Part shown: one piece after another, positions 25,983-37,664 of the stretch
Layout of the letters: the number at the start of each line of letters is the position of its first letter
Numbering within the stretch: the first letter of the stretch is position 1
Assembly: GCF_900113665.1 (NCBI RefSeq)
Contig: NZ_FOQD01000010.1
Coordinates: 186,001-250,000, forward strand
Direction of reading: 5' to 3'
From: Planctomicrobium piriforme
GTDB lineage: Bacteria; Planctomycetota; Planctomycetia; Planctomycetales; Planctomycetaceae
Length of the DNA: 64,000 bases
Notes under the pieces: model-generated
Told to the model about the DNA's origin: nothing
What the model saw: only the letters and a program-made list of their open reading frames with translations
The model's database searches: none
Program-made: the position numbers and the translations under genes

Positions 25983-28900
25983 ATGCCGATGCTTCACGAC
26001 TTCTCTGAAAATGCAGATCGCTCGACAGCTGGTCTCCCCGAGCCGGCGGCGCCTGGTGCATTGCCAGGCCTACGGGCAGCGGTTTCTGCGGTGAATAGCG
26101 TGCCCGGAACCGGCGTCGCGGGGAAAAATGGAGGCGGAGTGAGCGAAACAGTTCAACTCGACACCAACTTGCAGCGGTCGGTGAAAAACACCACGGGGCC
26201 GCGCTACTGGAAGTCGCTGGAAGAGTATTCGGAAGATCCCGAGTTTCTGGCTCGGGCTCAGAAGGAATTTGCCCCCGGCGCAGAGTGGTGGATCGATCAG
26301 CCATCCCGTCGTGAATTTCTGAAGACCATGGGTGCGTCATTCGCGCTGGCTGGGCTCACGGGCTGCACGATTCGTCAGCCTGAAGAAAAGATCATTCCAT
26401 ATGTGCAGATCCCGGAAAACATGATTCCGGGCAAGGCGAACTTTTACGCCACTGCCATGCCGCAGCCGGGTGGAGCAATCGGCCTGCTGGTCGAAAGCCA
26501 CGAAGGCCGACCTACCAAGATCGAGGGCAACCCCGATCATCCGACGAGCCTGGGGGCGACCGACGCGTTTTCCCAAGCCAGCGTTCTGGGTCTCTATGAC
26601 CCGTTGCGAACCCGAGTCGTGCAGAAAAAGGCGCTCATCAGCAGTTGGGAAGAGTTTCTCGACGATCTGGTGCCGCGAATTTCGATTCATCGCAGCCAGC
26701 AGGGGGCCGGCCTCTGCCTGCTGACCGAAGAAATTCTTTCGCCGACCTTGCAGGCTCAGGTGAAGCAGTTGCTCACCGCAATGCCGCAGGCGAAGTGGTA
26801 TCAATACAACGCGTGGGAGTCGGCTGGCCCTGCCGGCGGGGTGAAGCTCGCCTTCGGAACTGACCACGTCGTTCGCCATCAACTGCAAAAAGCCGACATC
26901 ATTTTCTCGGTCGGTTGTGACTTCCTCGCGGAAGGCCCTGCCCGAGTCCGTTTGATGCGCGAGTTCATGGCTCGTCGGACGGTGGAAGCGAGCGGCCAGG
27001 CGACGATGAATCGCCTGTACGTCGTCGAAACAACACCGACCCAGACTGGCGCCAAGGCGGATCACTGGCTGCGACTGAAGCCCAGTGACGTCGAAGCCAT
27101 GCTGATTGCGGTCGCAAAGGAACTCGGCATTGATGCTGGCGGCGCGACTCGTACTCAGTATGTGACCGACCATCAGGCGAATTGGATCACCGTCCTCGCG
27201 GCCGACCTGAAGGCGGCTCGCGGTCGTTCGCTGGTCATGGTAGGACCATCGCTGCCTGCCGAACTGCATGCACTTGCACATCTGATCAACAGCGAGTTGG
27301 GCAACTTCGGGCAGACGGTCACGTTCGTCGAACCGATCAACAAGGTTCCTGGTGTCCAGTCCGGTACGATTGCTGACCTGGCGAAAGAAATTGATGCTGG
27401 CAACGTCGAGACGCTGTTCATCTTCGGCGGCGACCCGGTGTTCACCGCTCCGGCGGAAATCAAGTTTGGGGACAAAGTCAAAGCGGTTCCCTGCTCGATC
27501 TATCACAGCCTGAATGCGGATTCGACCGCTCTCGCCTGTACCTGGCATACGCCGGCCACTCACTATCTGGAAGAGTGGAGCGACGCTCGTGCGGAAGATG
27601 GAACGGCCACCATCATTCAGCCTCTGATTCGCCCCTTGTATGAGGGGAAGTCGGCACATGAGATGTTCAACATTCTGCTGACGGGGACCGCCGGTAGCGC
27701 CTACGAAACCGTCCGCGGCACTTGGCTCGGCCAGTTTGGCAACGCTGGCAATGCGAAGTGGGAAAAGTCGCTGCATGACGGCGTCGTGGCGGATACTGTT
27801 TTCGCTCCCGCGACAGCCGTTCCCGGTGGAAATGTCCTTGCGACCCTGCGTGAGAGCTTCAATAAGGAAGTAGCGGCTGGCGGTGATTTTGCCGTTGTCT
27901 TCCGTACTGACCCCAGCGTCTTCGATGGCCGGTTTGCGACCAATGGCTGGCTGAACGAACTCCCGCAGCCCTTCTCGAAACTCACTTGGGGGAATGCCGC
28001 ATGGGTTGGCTATTCGACGGCCAATACCCTCAAGCTCAAGCCCGGGGACATGGTCTCCGTGCAAAAAGGGGATGTGACGATTACGGTGCCGGTCTGGGTT
28101 CAACCTGGCGTTCCTGAAAATGTCATCACCCTGCATCTCGGTAACGGTCGTCCCATTGAAGGACACAAAACAGTCGGCGTCGACGTCTATCCATTGCGCG
28201 ATTCATCCGCCTTGTGGTTGACGAGTGCGAAGGTGACCCCGACCGGCAAGCGGTTTGATCTCGCCGCGACGCAGACGCACCATCACATGGGCGGTCGCGA
28301 CTTGATTCGTCACGGTACGATTCAACAGGTGCAGGAACATCCCGATCACCCTGCGTTCATGAATGTCGGTCATCACGGCGCGGCTCATGGCAGCGATGGT
28401 CATGACTGGCAAGAAGGTTCGCTGGGCGAAGGAGCCGGAGCGACCTTCTTCCCCAACTGGCCGCAAGACGGCCCGCAATGGGGAATGACTGTCAACCTGA
28501 GCGCCTGCACTGGCTGCAATGCCTGCGTTGTCGCCTGTCACTCCGAGAACAACATCTCGGTCGTCGGTGCCGATCAGGTCATCCGCGGTCGCGAAATGCA
28601 CTGGTTGCGAATCGACACCTACTTCGAAGGCGACGACCCGGACAATCCGGACGTTTACAACCAGCCGGTCATGTGCATGCACTGCGAGCATGCTCCGTGC
28701 GAGCCCGTCTGTCCCGTGGGCGCTACGACTCACAGTCACGAGGGCTTGAACGAGATGACTTATAACCGCTGCATCGGCACGCGGTACTGCTCGAACAACT
28801 GCCCTTACAAGGTCCGTCGGTTCAACTTCCTGGCGTACAACGAGCCAACGTGGCAATTGCCCGTCTTGCAGATGGCGCAGAATCCGAACGTCACGGTCCG

Positions 28901-29219
28901 CAGCCGCGGGGTGATGGAAAAGTGTACTTACTGCGTCCAGCGAATCAGTTCGGCCCGCATTCACGCGAAGATTGAAAATCGCGACATTCGCGATGGAGAA
29001 GTGGTTACGGCCTGCCAGTCGGCCTGCCCGTCCCGTGCGATTTCGTTTGGGAATGTTGCCGACGAAAAGAGTGCCGTCGCGAAGACGAAAGAGCATCCGT
29101 TGAACTACGGGATGCTGACAGATCTGAATACCCGGCCTCGGACGAGTTATCACGCGGCCATCCGCAATCCGAATCCCGCCCTGGCGCCGGCCGCGGCTGC
29201 TGTGGAGGGTCATGCATGA
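25983..29219 (+). CDS. actB: Alternative complex III iron-sulfur subunit ActB (molybdopterin-like plus ferredoxin fusion)
   Basis: The 1078-residue protein fuses a molybdopterin-oxidoreductase-like part to a ferredoxin-like part. A twin-arginine signal (SRREFLKTMGASFALAGLTGC) starts near residue 107 and ends in a lipobox-like Cys. The C-terminal third has the four cluster motifs CTGCNACVVACHSEN, CMHCEHAPCEPVCP, CIGTRYCSNNCPYKVRRF and CTYCVQR with CQSACPSRAI. The first 50 residues are Pro/Ala/Gly-rich; a GTG at 26139 after GGAGG is an alternative start. ActB carries electrons within the complex. It overlaps actC by four bases. Confidence 0.93.
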   Translation: MPMLHDFSENADRSTAGLPEPAAPGALPGLRAAVSAVNSVPGTGVAGKNGGGVSETVQLDTNLQRSVKNTTGPRYWKSLEEYSEDPEFLARAQKEFAPGAEWWIDQPSRREFLKTMGASFALAGLTGCTIRQPEEKIIPYVQIPENMIPGKANFYATAMPQPGGAIGLLVESHEGRPTKIEGNPDHPTSLGATDAFSQASVLGLYDPLRTRVVQKKALISSWEEFLDDLVPRISIHRSQQGAGLCLLTEEILSPTLQAQVKQLLTAMPQAKWYQYNAWESAGPAGGVKLAFGTDHVVRHQLQKADIIFSVGCDFLAEGPARVRLMREFMARRTVEASGQATMNRLYVVETTPTQTGAKADHWLRLKPSDVEAMLIAVAKELGIDAGGATRTQYVTDHQANWITVLAADLKAARGRSLVMVGPSLPAELHALAHLINSELGNFGQTVTFVEPINKVPGVQSGTIADLAKEIDAGNVETLFIFGGDPVFTAPAEIKFGDKVKAVPCSIYHSLNADSTALACTWHTPATHYLEEWSDARAEDGTATIIQPLIRPLYEGKSAHEMFNILLTGTAGSAYETVRGTWLGQFGNAGNAKWEKSLHDGVVADTVFAPATAVPGGNVLATLRESFNKEVAAGGDFAVVFRTDPSVFDGRFATNGWLNELPQPFSKLTWGNAAWVGYSTANTLKLKPGDMVSVQKGDVTITVPVWVQPGVPENVITLHLGNGRPIEGHKTVGVDVYPLRDSSALWLTSAKVTPTGKRFDLAATQTHHHMGGRDLIRHGTIQQVQEHPDHPAFMNVGHHGAAHGSDGHDWQEGSLGEGAGATFFPNWPQDGPQWGMTVNLSACTGCNACVVACHSENNISVVGADQVIRGREMHWLRIDTYFEGDDPDNPDVYNQPVMCMHCEHAPCEPVCPVGATTHSHEGLNEMTYNRCIGTRYCSNNCPYKVRRFNFLAYNEPTWQLPVLQMAQNPNVTVRSRGVMEKCTYCVQRISSARIHAKIENRDIRDGEVVTACQSACPSRAISFGNVADEKSAVAKTKEHPLNYGMLTDLNTRPRTSYHAAIRNPNPALAPAAAAVEGHA

Positions 29220-30619
29220 CAGACCACCAACACCCTCCCGTTGTCGATCATCCGCCAGTGCCGCTGCACCCGCACGATACGGCCTTCCGTCAGGAACCGG
29301 GTCCGCCGTCGCAGATTGCCAGCGTCTCTGATCAGATCAGCTCCATCGTGCTGCAGCCTGGCCTGCATCTCGGGTGGCTCGCCGGTTTCGCGTTTTCCTT
29401 CTGTCTGCTGCAGATGATGCTCGTGAGCATCGCCTGGCTGCTGATCAAGGGAACCGGGGTCTGGGGCGTGAACATCCCGATCGGCTGGGGTTTCGCCATC
29501 GTGAACTTCGTCTGGTGGGTCGGGATCGGCCACGCTGGAACGCTGATTTCAGCCATCTTGCTGCTGTTCCGTCAGGAATGGCGAACGTCGATCAACCGCT
29601 TTGCGGAAGCCATGACGCTGTTTGCCGTGGCCTGCGCCGGCGTGTTCCCAGGCGTTCACATCGGACGACCCTGGTTCGCTTACTGGCTGGCGCCTTATCC
29701 GAACACCATGGGCGTCTGGCCGCAGTTCCGCAGCCCGCTGCTGTGGGACGTGTTCGCGATCAGCACCTATGCCACGGTCTCGTTGCTCTTCTGGTACGTC
29801 GGTCTGATTCCCGACCTCGCGACCCTCCGCGATCGGGCGAAGAACAAGCCTGCCCAGATCATCTACGGGATGATGTCGATGGGCTGGCGCGGTTCTGCCC
29901 GTCACTGGAAACGTTATACCGATGCTTACCTGTTGCTTGCCGGTCTGGCGACGCCGCTGGTGTTGTCTGTGCATACCATCGTGAGCTTCGACTTTGCGGT
30001 TTCGCAGGTGCCCGGCTGGCACGCGACCATCTTTCCGCCGTACTTCGTCGCCGGGGCCATTTTCTCCGGTTTCGCGATGGTGCTGACCATCGCCATCCCG
30101 CTGCGATCCGCTTACCACCTCAAGGCCTTCCTCACCGACTGGCACCTGGACAACATGGCCAAGGTCATGCTGGCGGCAGGTCTGGTCGTCGCTTACGGGT
30201 ATGTGTTCGAACACTTCATTGCCTGGTACAGCGATCATGCCGCGGAGAAGTTCATGCTCTGGAACCGCATGACCGGTCCGTACTGGTGGTCTTACTGGAT
30301 GCTGATGCTCTGCAACATTGCGATTCCACAGCTGTTGTGGTCGTACAACGTCCGGCACAACGTCTATGCCCTGTTCATCATCTCGATCATTATCAACATC
30401 GGGATGTGGCTGGAACGCTTTGTGATCGTGGTGACCAGTTTGCACCGCGACTATCTGCCCTCTTCGTGGGGGATGTATTACCCGACGATCTGGGACTGGT
30501 CGCTGTACATCGGTTCGATGGGACTGTTTGCAACGCTGCTGTTCCTGTTCATCCGAGTGCTGCCGGTGATTTCGATCTTTGAAATGCGTGAACAGGTTCA
30601 TCACGAGGGAGAGGAATGA
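29216..30619 (+). CDS. actC: Alternative complex III quinol-binding membrane subunit ActC (NrfD/PsrC family)
   Basis: The 467-residue integral membrane protein begins in an ATGA overlap with actB. It has about ten hydrophobic helices, for example GWLAGFAFSFCLLQMMLVSIAWLL and FVWWVGIGHAGTLISAILLL, the latter with the conserved His/Gly of the NrfD fold. NrfD-type subunits hold the quinol site and may help move protons. It overlaps actD by four bases, so translation of the three genes is probably coupled. Confidence 0.93.
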   Translation: MTDHQHPPVVDHPPVPLHPHDTAFRQEPGPPSQIASVSDQISSIVLQPGLHLGWLAGFAFSFCLLQMMLVSIAWLLIKGTGVWGVNIPIGWGFAIVNFVWWVGIGHAGTLISAILLLFRQEWRTSINRFAEAMTLFAVACAGVFPGVHIGRPWFAYWLAPYPNTMGVWPQFRSPLLWDVFAISTYATVSLLFWYVGLIPDLATLRDRAKNKPAQIIYGMMSMGWRGSARHWKRYTDAYLLLAGLATPLVLSVHTIVSFDFAVSQVPGWHATIFPPYFVAGAIFSGFAMVLTIAIPLRSAYHLKAFLTDWHLDNMAKVMLAAGLVVAYGYVFEHFIAWYSDHAAEKFMLWNRMTGPYWWSYWMLMLCNIAIPQLLWSYNVRHNVYALFIISIIINIGMWLERFVIVVTSLHRDYLPSSWGMYYPTIWDWSLYIGSMGLFATLLFLFIRVLPVISIFEMREQVHHEGEE

Positions 30620-31164
30620 ACACCGTCCCCCCTGACACATATGGGCTCCTCGCCGAGTTCCCGGACAGCGATTCGCTGATCGAGGCGGCGCAGGCATTGA
30701 CTGATCGCGGCTATCGAAAGGTGGAGGCCTATTCCTCCTTCCCGATCGAAGGTCTCGCAGAGGCGCTGAACTTTCATCGCTCGTGGATTCCGCTGGTGGT
30801 GTTCATCGGCGGCGTTGCTGGCTGCATCATTGGTTTTTCGATGCAGTACTGGATCTCCGTCTATGCGTATCCGCTGAACATCGGCGGACGACCGACGAAC
30901 AGTTGGCCGCTGTTTATTCCGGTTACATTTGAACTCACCATTCTGCTGGCGGCTTCATCCGCAGTATTTGGCATGCTCGCTCTGAACGGTCTCCCGCGGC
31001 CTTATCACCCGCTGTTTGCCGTTCCGCAGTTTTCAAAGGCGAGCCTTGACGGTTACTTCATCGGGATTCAGGCGATTGATCCGCTTTTCGACATGGAAGC
31101 AACGACCAAACTGCTTCACGAACTCCATGCGAAGGAGGTGCTGCATGTTCCTTCCGGAGAATAA
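30616..31164 (+). CDS. actD: Alternative complex III subunit ActD (DUF3341)
   Basis: The protein has 182 residues. A small N-terminal domain (TYGLLAEFPDSDSLIEAAQALTDRGYRKVEAYSSFPI) is followed by two membrane helices, WIPLVVFIGGVAGCIIGFSMQYW and LFIPVTFELTILLAASSAVFGMLALNG (listed as the second span). This is the DUF3341 layout seen in all act operons. The end overlaps the actE start by 20 bases. Confidence 0.92.
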   Translation: MNTVPPDTYGLLAEFPDSDSLIEAAQALTDRGYRKVEAYSSFPIEGLAEALNFHRSWIPLVVFIGGVAGCIIGFSMQYWISVYAYPLNIGGRPTNSWPLFIPVTFELTILLAASSAVFGMLALNGLPRPYHPLFAVPQFSKASLDGYFIGIQAIDPLFDMEATTKLLHELHAKEVLHVPSGE

Positions 31165-31732
31165 ATCGTGGACTGCGTTGAAGGCCGTGGCCTGCGTTGC
31201 GGGTTTGGCGCTGATCCAGGGCTGTGCCCAGGAAATGGCGAATCAGCCGCGCGTCGACGTGATGAAGCCGTCGCACTTCAGCTTTGAGAGCGTGGCCAAT
31301 CGCACGCCTGTTCCGGGCACGATTGCCCGCGGACAGAACATTGAGACCACGCCAGTGCAGACGGGTTGGGACGGCAGTTCGCTGGCCAAGACCATTCCCG
31401 TCACCGTTGACGAGGCGTTCATCGAACGCGGTCGCGACCGTTACAACATCTTCTGCCAGCACTGCCACGGCATGGCTGGCAATGGAGACGGAATGGTGGT
31501 GCAGCGCGGTTTCCCGGCACCGCCAAGTTATCACTCTGACCGTCTGCGGGATGCCCCGGACGGCCAGTTTTTCGTCACGATCCGCAATGGAATCGGCCGC
31601 ATGCCCTCACTGGGCACCCGCATTCCCGTCGAAGACCGCTGGGCTATCGTGGCCTATGTGCGTGCGTTGCAGTTGAGCCAAAACATCCCGGTCGATGCGC
31701 TCCCCGAAGCGGATCGCCAGAAGGTGAAATAA
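31145..31732 (+). CDS. actE: Alternative complex III monoheme cytochrome c lipoprotein ActE
   Basis: Starting at ATG 31145, inside the end of actD, this 195-residue protein has a lipoprotein signal ending in LIQGC and one heme site, CQHCHGMAGNGDG, near residue 110. MPSLGTRIP supplies the likely axial methionine. It should accept electrons from ActA and hand them to the oxidase. Confidence 0.9.
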   Translation: MFLPENKSWTALKAVACVAGLALIQGCAQEMANQPRVDVMKPSHFSFESVANRTPVPGTIARGQNIETTPVQTGWDGSSLAKTIPVTVDEAFIERGRDRYNIFCQHCHGMAGNGDGMVVQRGFPAPPSYHSDRLRDAPDGQFFVTIRNGIGRMPSLGTRIPVEDRWAIVAYVRALQLSQNIPVDALPEADRQKVK

Positions 31733-31751
31733 CGCAGATTGCGTTTCAGGC

Positions 31752-32942
31752 ATGAACGAATCACATTATTCCGAGACTCGACAGGCTCCGCCCCGCACCG
31801 GGATGTATCTCGGCGCGGCTGGCGCTGCGGGACTGTTGTGCGCGATCCTGGCGTTTGCCTCTCCCCAGCAGTTCTGGCCCGGCTATCTGGTCGCCGTGAA
31901 CTTCTGGATGAGCATCTCGCTGGGCTGCCTGGGCATTGCCCTGATCCATGCCGTGACCGGCGGACGCTGGGGCTACGCCATCGGACGTTCGCTGCAGGCC
32001 GGCATCGGCGCACTGACCGTGACGTTCCTGCTTTCCTGGCTCACCGTGATCGGAGCAGGCTATGCATTCCCGTGGGCGGCATCGAATCGGGCAGAGCTAC
32101 TCAATCCCAACCAGATGATGTATCTCGACCCGCTCGGGGTAGCGATTCGCTATGCCCTGTTTGGAGCATCGTGGATTGGTTTGGGATTCTGGCTCAATAA
32201 GCTCTATCGCCGTGAAGCGGCCGACCGGACCAAGTTTCCCCCACAGCGGCTCGCTGGCGTCGGCATCATGGTCTTCTTCCTGACCGTGAGCTTTGCCGCA
32301 ATTGACTTCATGATGGCCCTCTCGCCGAGCTGGGCGTCGTCGATCTTTCCGCTGATTCGCATGCTGAACTGTGCCGTCTCCGCAATGGCGGTGATGATCC
32401 TGTCGCGGCTGATTCACACGCGTGAACCGTCTCACTCGCAGACCGCGCTGACCCACGATTTGGGGAACTGGCTGCAGGCGTTCAACATGTTGTGGACGTA
32501 CCTGGCATTCTCCCAGTACATCCTGATCTGGGGGGCCGACATCCCGATGGAAGTCGAATGGTACATTGCCCGCCGGACTCCGCTGGGGATGGTCACCGCG
32601 ATCTCCTTGTTCCTGTTTCACTTTGTGGTGCCGTTCCTGCTGCTGCTGCTGCGTCCGCTCAAAAAGCGAACCCAGACTCTTTCCATTGTGGCGGCAATGC
32701 TGTTGTTCATGTGCTTTGTCGACATCGCCTGGGTCAGCTTGCCCTCCTACCACGGTGCAGGGGTGATGTCCGGCGTGGCCGCAGTTCTGAGTATTGTCTT
32801 CATCGGTGGAATCTGGATCACGGCATACAGCCGCCAGTACGCCAAATTGCCGGACATGATTGTCGAAGATCCGCACGCGGCACACGCCCACAAGGCGCAT
32901 GCTCATGATGCTGTCGCCGCCCATCCGGGAGAAACGACATGA
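31752..32942 (+). CDS. actF: Alternative complex III membrane subunit ActF (second NrfD-like subunit)
   Basis: The 396-residue membrane protein has about ten helices, beginning after RTGMYLGAAGAAGLLCAILAF. It is the shorter companion of ActC; both are NrfD-like and sit side by side in the known structures. The C-terminus is His-rich (PHAAHAHKAHAHD). It overlaps the next gene by four bases. Confidence 0.9.
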   Translation: MNESHYSETRQAPPRTGMYLGAAGAAGLLCAILAFASPQQFWPGYLVAVNFWMSISLGCLGIALIHAVTGGRWGYAIGRSLQAGIGALTVTFLLSWLTVIGAGYAFPWAASNRAELLNPNQMMYLDPLGVAIRYALFGASWIGLGFWLNKLYRREAADRTKFPPQRLAGVGIMVFFLTVSFAAIDFMMALSPSWASSIFPLIRMLNCAVSAMAVMILSRLIHTREPSHSQTALTHDLGNWLQAFNMLWTYLAFSQYILIWGADIPMEVEWYIARRTPLGMVTAISLFLFHFVVPFLLLLLRPLKKRTQTLSIVAAMLLFMCFVDIAWVSLPSYHGAGVMSGVAAVLSIVFIGGIWITAYSRQYAKLPDMIVEDPHAAHAHKAHAHDAVAAHPGETT

Positions 32943-33331
32943 GCCATCACGATCACGAACCGTTTCCCCAGGACTACCCGCAGCAGCACGCTTACGACCG
33001 CGTGCTGCTGAAAACCGGCCCGCTGTGGGCCTCATTGATCGGGCTGGTCACGCTCATTGTATTTTCGATGGGACTGATGCGGGCGTTTCAGCTTGCACTG
33101 ACTCCCGATCGCCCTTTGGTGCAGCCGAAAGACATCAATCCGGACTTTCAGCTTCCCGCCGGCATCGCCCCGCTTAATCCAGAGCAGGTCAGCCAGCGCG
33201 AAAGCTACCTGGCCCGACAAAAGCAATTACTCAGTGAATACGGCTGGGTGAGTGAAAAGCAGAAGGTGGCCCGAATCCCGATCGACCTGGCGATGTCGCT
33301 GGTGGCCAAAAAGTACGAGAAAAAAGAGTAA
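32939..33331 (+). CDS. Small single-span membrane protein of the act operon
   Basis: The 130-residue protein has a His/Gln-rich N-terminus, one membrane helix (LWASLIGLVTLIVFSMGLMRAF) and a soluble tail ending YGWVSEKQKVARIPIDLAM. The tail motif (a Tyr-Gly-Trp turn followed by an R-IP-I-AM helix) resembles those of small accessory proteins found between ACIII and oxidase genes. Position and overlap suggest an accessory or ActG/ActH-like subunit. I cannot assign it more exactly. Confidence 0.7.
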   Translation: MSHHDHEPFPQDYPQQHAYDRVLLKTGPLWASLIGLVTLIVFSMGLMRAFQLALTPDRPLVQPKDINPDFQLPAGIAPLNPEQVSQRESYLARQKQLLSEYGWVSEKQKVARIPIDLAMSLVAKKYEKKE

Positions 33332-33333
33332 TA

Positions 33334-34197
33334 ATGTCCGGTCCGCGAACAATCTGGCGAAGCATTGCGACAGGCCTGGGGGCGCTGGCCCTGCTGGTCT
33401 GCGCAGCGTCGGCCAACACCGCGTCCGCACAGGCGCCTCCTCCTGATATTGGCTTCGACCAGAACCTGGGGGCTCAGCTTCCGCTCGATCTGAAGTTCCA
33501 GGACGAAAATGGCGAGACGGTCGAACTGAAAAGCTACTTCGGCAAAAAGCCCGTCGTGCTGATGCCGGTGTATTACAAGTGCCCGATGCTCTGCGGTCTC
33601 GAACTCAACGGACTGGTCCGTTGCCTGCGGGGCCTGAACATGAGCATCGGGATGACGGCCGAAAAAGACTTCGAGATCCTGACCTACAGCATCGATCATC
33701 GTGAGAAACCGGCATTGGCGACTCAGAAACGTCGGCAATATCTGGCTGCTTACGATTGTCCCGCCGCAAATGACGGCTGGCACTTTCTGACCGGGGATGA
33801 AGAGTCGATCAAGAAGCTGAACGAAGTGATTGGCTTCCGCACGCAGTACGACGAGATCACAGGACAGTACGCTCATGCGGCCGGGCTCGTGGTCTGCACG
33901 CCTGACGGCATGTTGTCCCGCTATCTGTACGGAGTGGAATTTGAGCCGAAAGACCTGCGGCTGGCGGTGGTTGAGTCGAGCGAAGGGAAAGTCGGCGGCT
34001 TGAGCGAACATATTCTGCTGTACTGCTTCCGCTACGATCCGGCTTCGGGAAAGTATGGTCTGGCGATCATGAACTTCTTGCGTGCTGGGGGCGTGTTGAC
34101 TTTGCTGATACTGGGAACCGCCATCACGATGATGCTGCGCAAGGAACGAGGCATGATGGAATCGCACCGGCTGCTGGAGGGGTCTACCCATGGTTGA
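33334..34197 (+). CDS. SCO1/SenC-family copper chaperone for cytochrome oxidase
   Basis: The 287-residue protein has a signal peptide ending ASANTASAQA, a thioredoxin-like domain with the copper ligand pair CPMLC (Cys83 and Cys87), a likely third ligand in LSEHILLYCF, and a C-terminal membrane helix (GGVLTLLILGTAITMML). SCO proteins load copper into the CuA site of subunit II, which is encoded immediately downstream with an 8-base overlap. Confidence 0.9.
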   Translation: MSGPRTIWRSIATGLGALALLVCAASANTASAQAPPPDIGFDQNLGAQLPLDLKFQDENGETVELKSYFGKKPVVLMPVYYKCPMLCGLELNGLVRCLRGLNMSIGMTAEKDFEILTYSIDHREKPALATQKRRQYLAAYDCPAANDGWHFLTGDEESIKKLNEVIGFRTQYDEITGQYAHAAGLVVCTPDGMLSRYLYGVEFEPKDLRLAVVESSEGKVGGLSEHILLYCFRYDPASGKYGLAIMNFLRAGGVLTLLILGTAITMMLRKERGMMESHRLLEGSTHG

Positions 34198-35185
34198 CAA
34201 ATCCTTCCGCTGGATGCCGGAGATGGCGTCGAACTTCGCGCTCGACGTCGACCTGATTTACGGCTTTCTCGTGCTGGTCACGGTCTTTTTCACCGCGCTG
34301 ATTTGCGTGCTGGTGATGGGCTTCGCGATTTATTATCGCCGGGGCGCCAAAGTCGATCGCGGCGTCCGCTTCCACAGCAACTTCATGGAAGTGGTCTGGG
34401 CGTCCGGCCCGTTCGTGTTGTCGATGGCGATGTTCCTGTGGGGAGCACTCGTATTCTTTGACATGAAGACGCCGCCTGAGAACACGCTCGATATTCAAGT
34501 GGTCGGCAAGCAGTGGATGTGGAAGATTCAGCATCCGGAAGGCCGTACCGAAATCAACGCCCTGCATGTCCCGCTGGGACAGCCGGTTCGTCTGCGAATG
34601 ATCAGCGAAGATGTGATTCACAGCTTCTTCATTCCGGCGTTCCGCGTGAAGCAGGACGTGCTGCCGGCGTTCTTCTCGCAGTTGTGGTTTACGCCGACCA
34701 AGGTCGGAACCTATCACCTGTTCTGTGCGGAATACTGCGGGACTGAACACTCGCAGATGATCGGTCAGGTCGTGGTCATGCATCCGCAGGACTATGCCCG
34801 CTGGCTGGCGGACGCCAAGAACGATCCGCCGTCGGTTGTCGGCGAGCGGTTGTACGAGCGCTTCCGCTGCGGCGCCTGCCACAAGGCGGATGGTTCCGGC
34901 AACGGCCCGGCTCTCGCCGCCATCTTCGGCAAGATGCGTCCGCTCAAGGGAGGAGGCGCTCAGGCCGCGAACGAACAGTACCTGCGCGACGCCATCATGA
35001 ATCCGCACAAGCAGATTCTGGCCGGATACCAGTCGGTGATGCCGAGCTTCCAGGGTCAGCTCTCGGAGAGCGACGCCCTGGCGATTACGTCGTACCTGAA
35101 ATCGCTGTCTGTCGAGCCAGCCACGCCGCCTGCTCCGAAAGACGAGGCGAAGCCTGCGACCACTCCTCCCGGCGGCAATGAATAG
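34190..35185 (+). CDS. ctaC: Cytochrome c oxidase subunit II with fused cytochrome c domain (caa3 type)
   Basis: The 331-residue protein has two membrane helices and a cupredoxin domain whose CuA ligands are visible in CAEYCGTEHSQM (Cys179, Glu181, Cys183, His187, Met190). A C-terminal cytochrome c follows, with CGACHK (Cys227-His231) and a distal methionine in SVMPSFQGQL. The fused heme domain defines a caa3-type oxidase that can take electrons directly from ActE or another carrier. Confidence 0.94.
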   Translation: MVDKSFRWMPEMASNFALDVDLIYGFLVLVTVFFTALICVLVMGFAIYYRRGAKVDRGVRFHSNFMEVVWASGPFVLSMAMFLWGALVFFDMKTPPENTLDIQVVGKQWMWKIQHPEGRTEINALHVPLGQPVRLRMISEDVIHSFFIPAFRVKQDVLPAFFSQLWFTPTKVGTYHLFCAEYCGTEHSQMIGQVVVMHPQDYARWLADAKNDPPSVVGERLYERFRCGACHKADGSGNGPALAAIFGKMRPLKGGGAQAANEQYLRDAIMNPHKQILAGYQSVMPSFQGQLSESDALAITSYLKSLSVEPATPPAPKDEAKPATTPPGGNE

Positions 35186-35254
35186 CCATTGAGATTCAAT
35201 TTTCGCGAGCCAGGCAATGCCCGGCTTGATCGAGCGAGATCGGATTCGAATACC

Positions 35255-36928
<1,674 letters not shown>

Positions 36929-36988
36929 GCTGAGAGTCGCCGATTTGCGTCCGTCGCCGTTTGCCTGTTTAGAACGAGATTTCCGTCC

Positions 36989-37660
36989 ATGAGTTCACAC
37001 GCCGCTCATCCTTCGTATGTCAAGCATCAGTTCGATGATGCTTTGCAGCAGCGAACATCCGCCGCGCTGGGGATGTGGGCCTTCCTCGTGACGGAAGTCA
37101 TGTTCTTCGGCGGCCTGTTCACGGGCTACATGGTCTACCGGTTCTGGTACTACCCGCAATGGGATGCCGCGAGCCGCACGCTCGATGTCTGGCTCGGCGC
37201 GTTCAACACGTTCGTCCTGCTGACCTCCAGCTTGACGATGGCGTTTGCGGTTGATTCCGCCGCGAGCGGCAACAACAAAGCCCTCAAACGCAACATCCTC
37301 CTGACTCTGCTGCTGGGGATCACCTTCGTCGGCATCAAGGGGATCGAATACTACACCAAGTGGAGCCACCATCTGGTGCCGGGCCCCTATTTTCATTGGG
37401 ATGCCTCGCACTACGGAGACGTCGGTAACGAAGGGGCCATCCAGCTCTTCTTCGTGTTCTACTTCGTCATGACCGGTCTGCATGCATTCCACATGCTCAT
37501 CGGGTTCGGCCTGTTGATCACCTTGTGGATTCAGGCCAAACTCGGCAAGTTCTGTGCGGAATACTACACTCCCGTGGAAATGATCGGGCTGTATTGGCAC
37601 TTCGTCGATATCGTCTGGGTCTTCCTGTTCCCGTTGCTCTATCTGATTGACCGAACATAA
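36989..37660 (+). CDS. ctaE: Cytochrome c oxidase subunit III
   Basis: The 223-residue protein has about six membrane helices. Typical segments are LGMWAFLVTEVMFFGGLFTGYMVYR at the start and FFVFYFVMTGLHAFHMLIGFGLL later, then YWHFVDIVWVFLFPLLYLI at the C-terminus. Subunit III stabilises proton pumping by subunit I. Its stop lies 4 bases before the next start. Confidence 0.94.
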   Translation: MSSHAAHPSYVKHQFDDALQQRTSAALGMWAFLVTEVMFFGGLFTGYMVYRFWYYPQWDAASRTLDVWLGAFNTFVLLTSSLTMAFAVDSAASGNNKALKRNILLTLLLGITFVGIKGIEYYTKWSHHLVPGPYFHWDASHYGDVGNEGAIQLFFVFYFVMTGLHAFHMLIGFGLLITLWIQAKLGKFCAEYYTPVEMIGLYWHFVDIVWVFLFPLLYLIDRT

Positions 37661-37664
37661 CGGT

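Noticed and set aside
26337..28166. 609-codon minus-strand frame opposite actB
   Set aside because: It lies wholly inside actB, which has unmistakable Fe-S motifs, and it encodes no recognisable motif.
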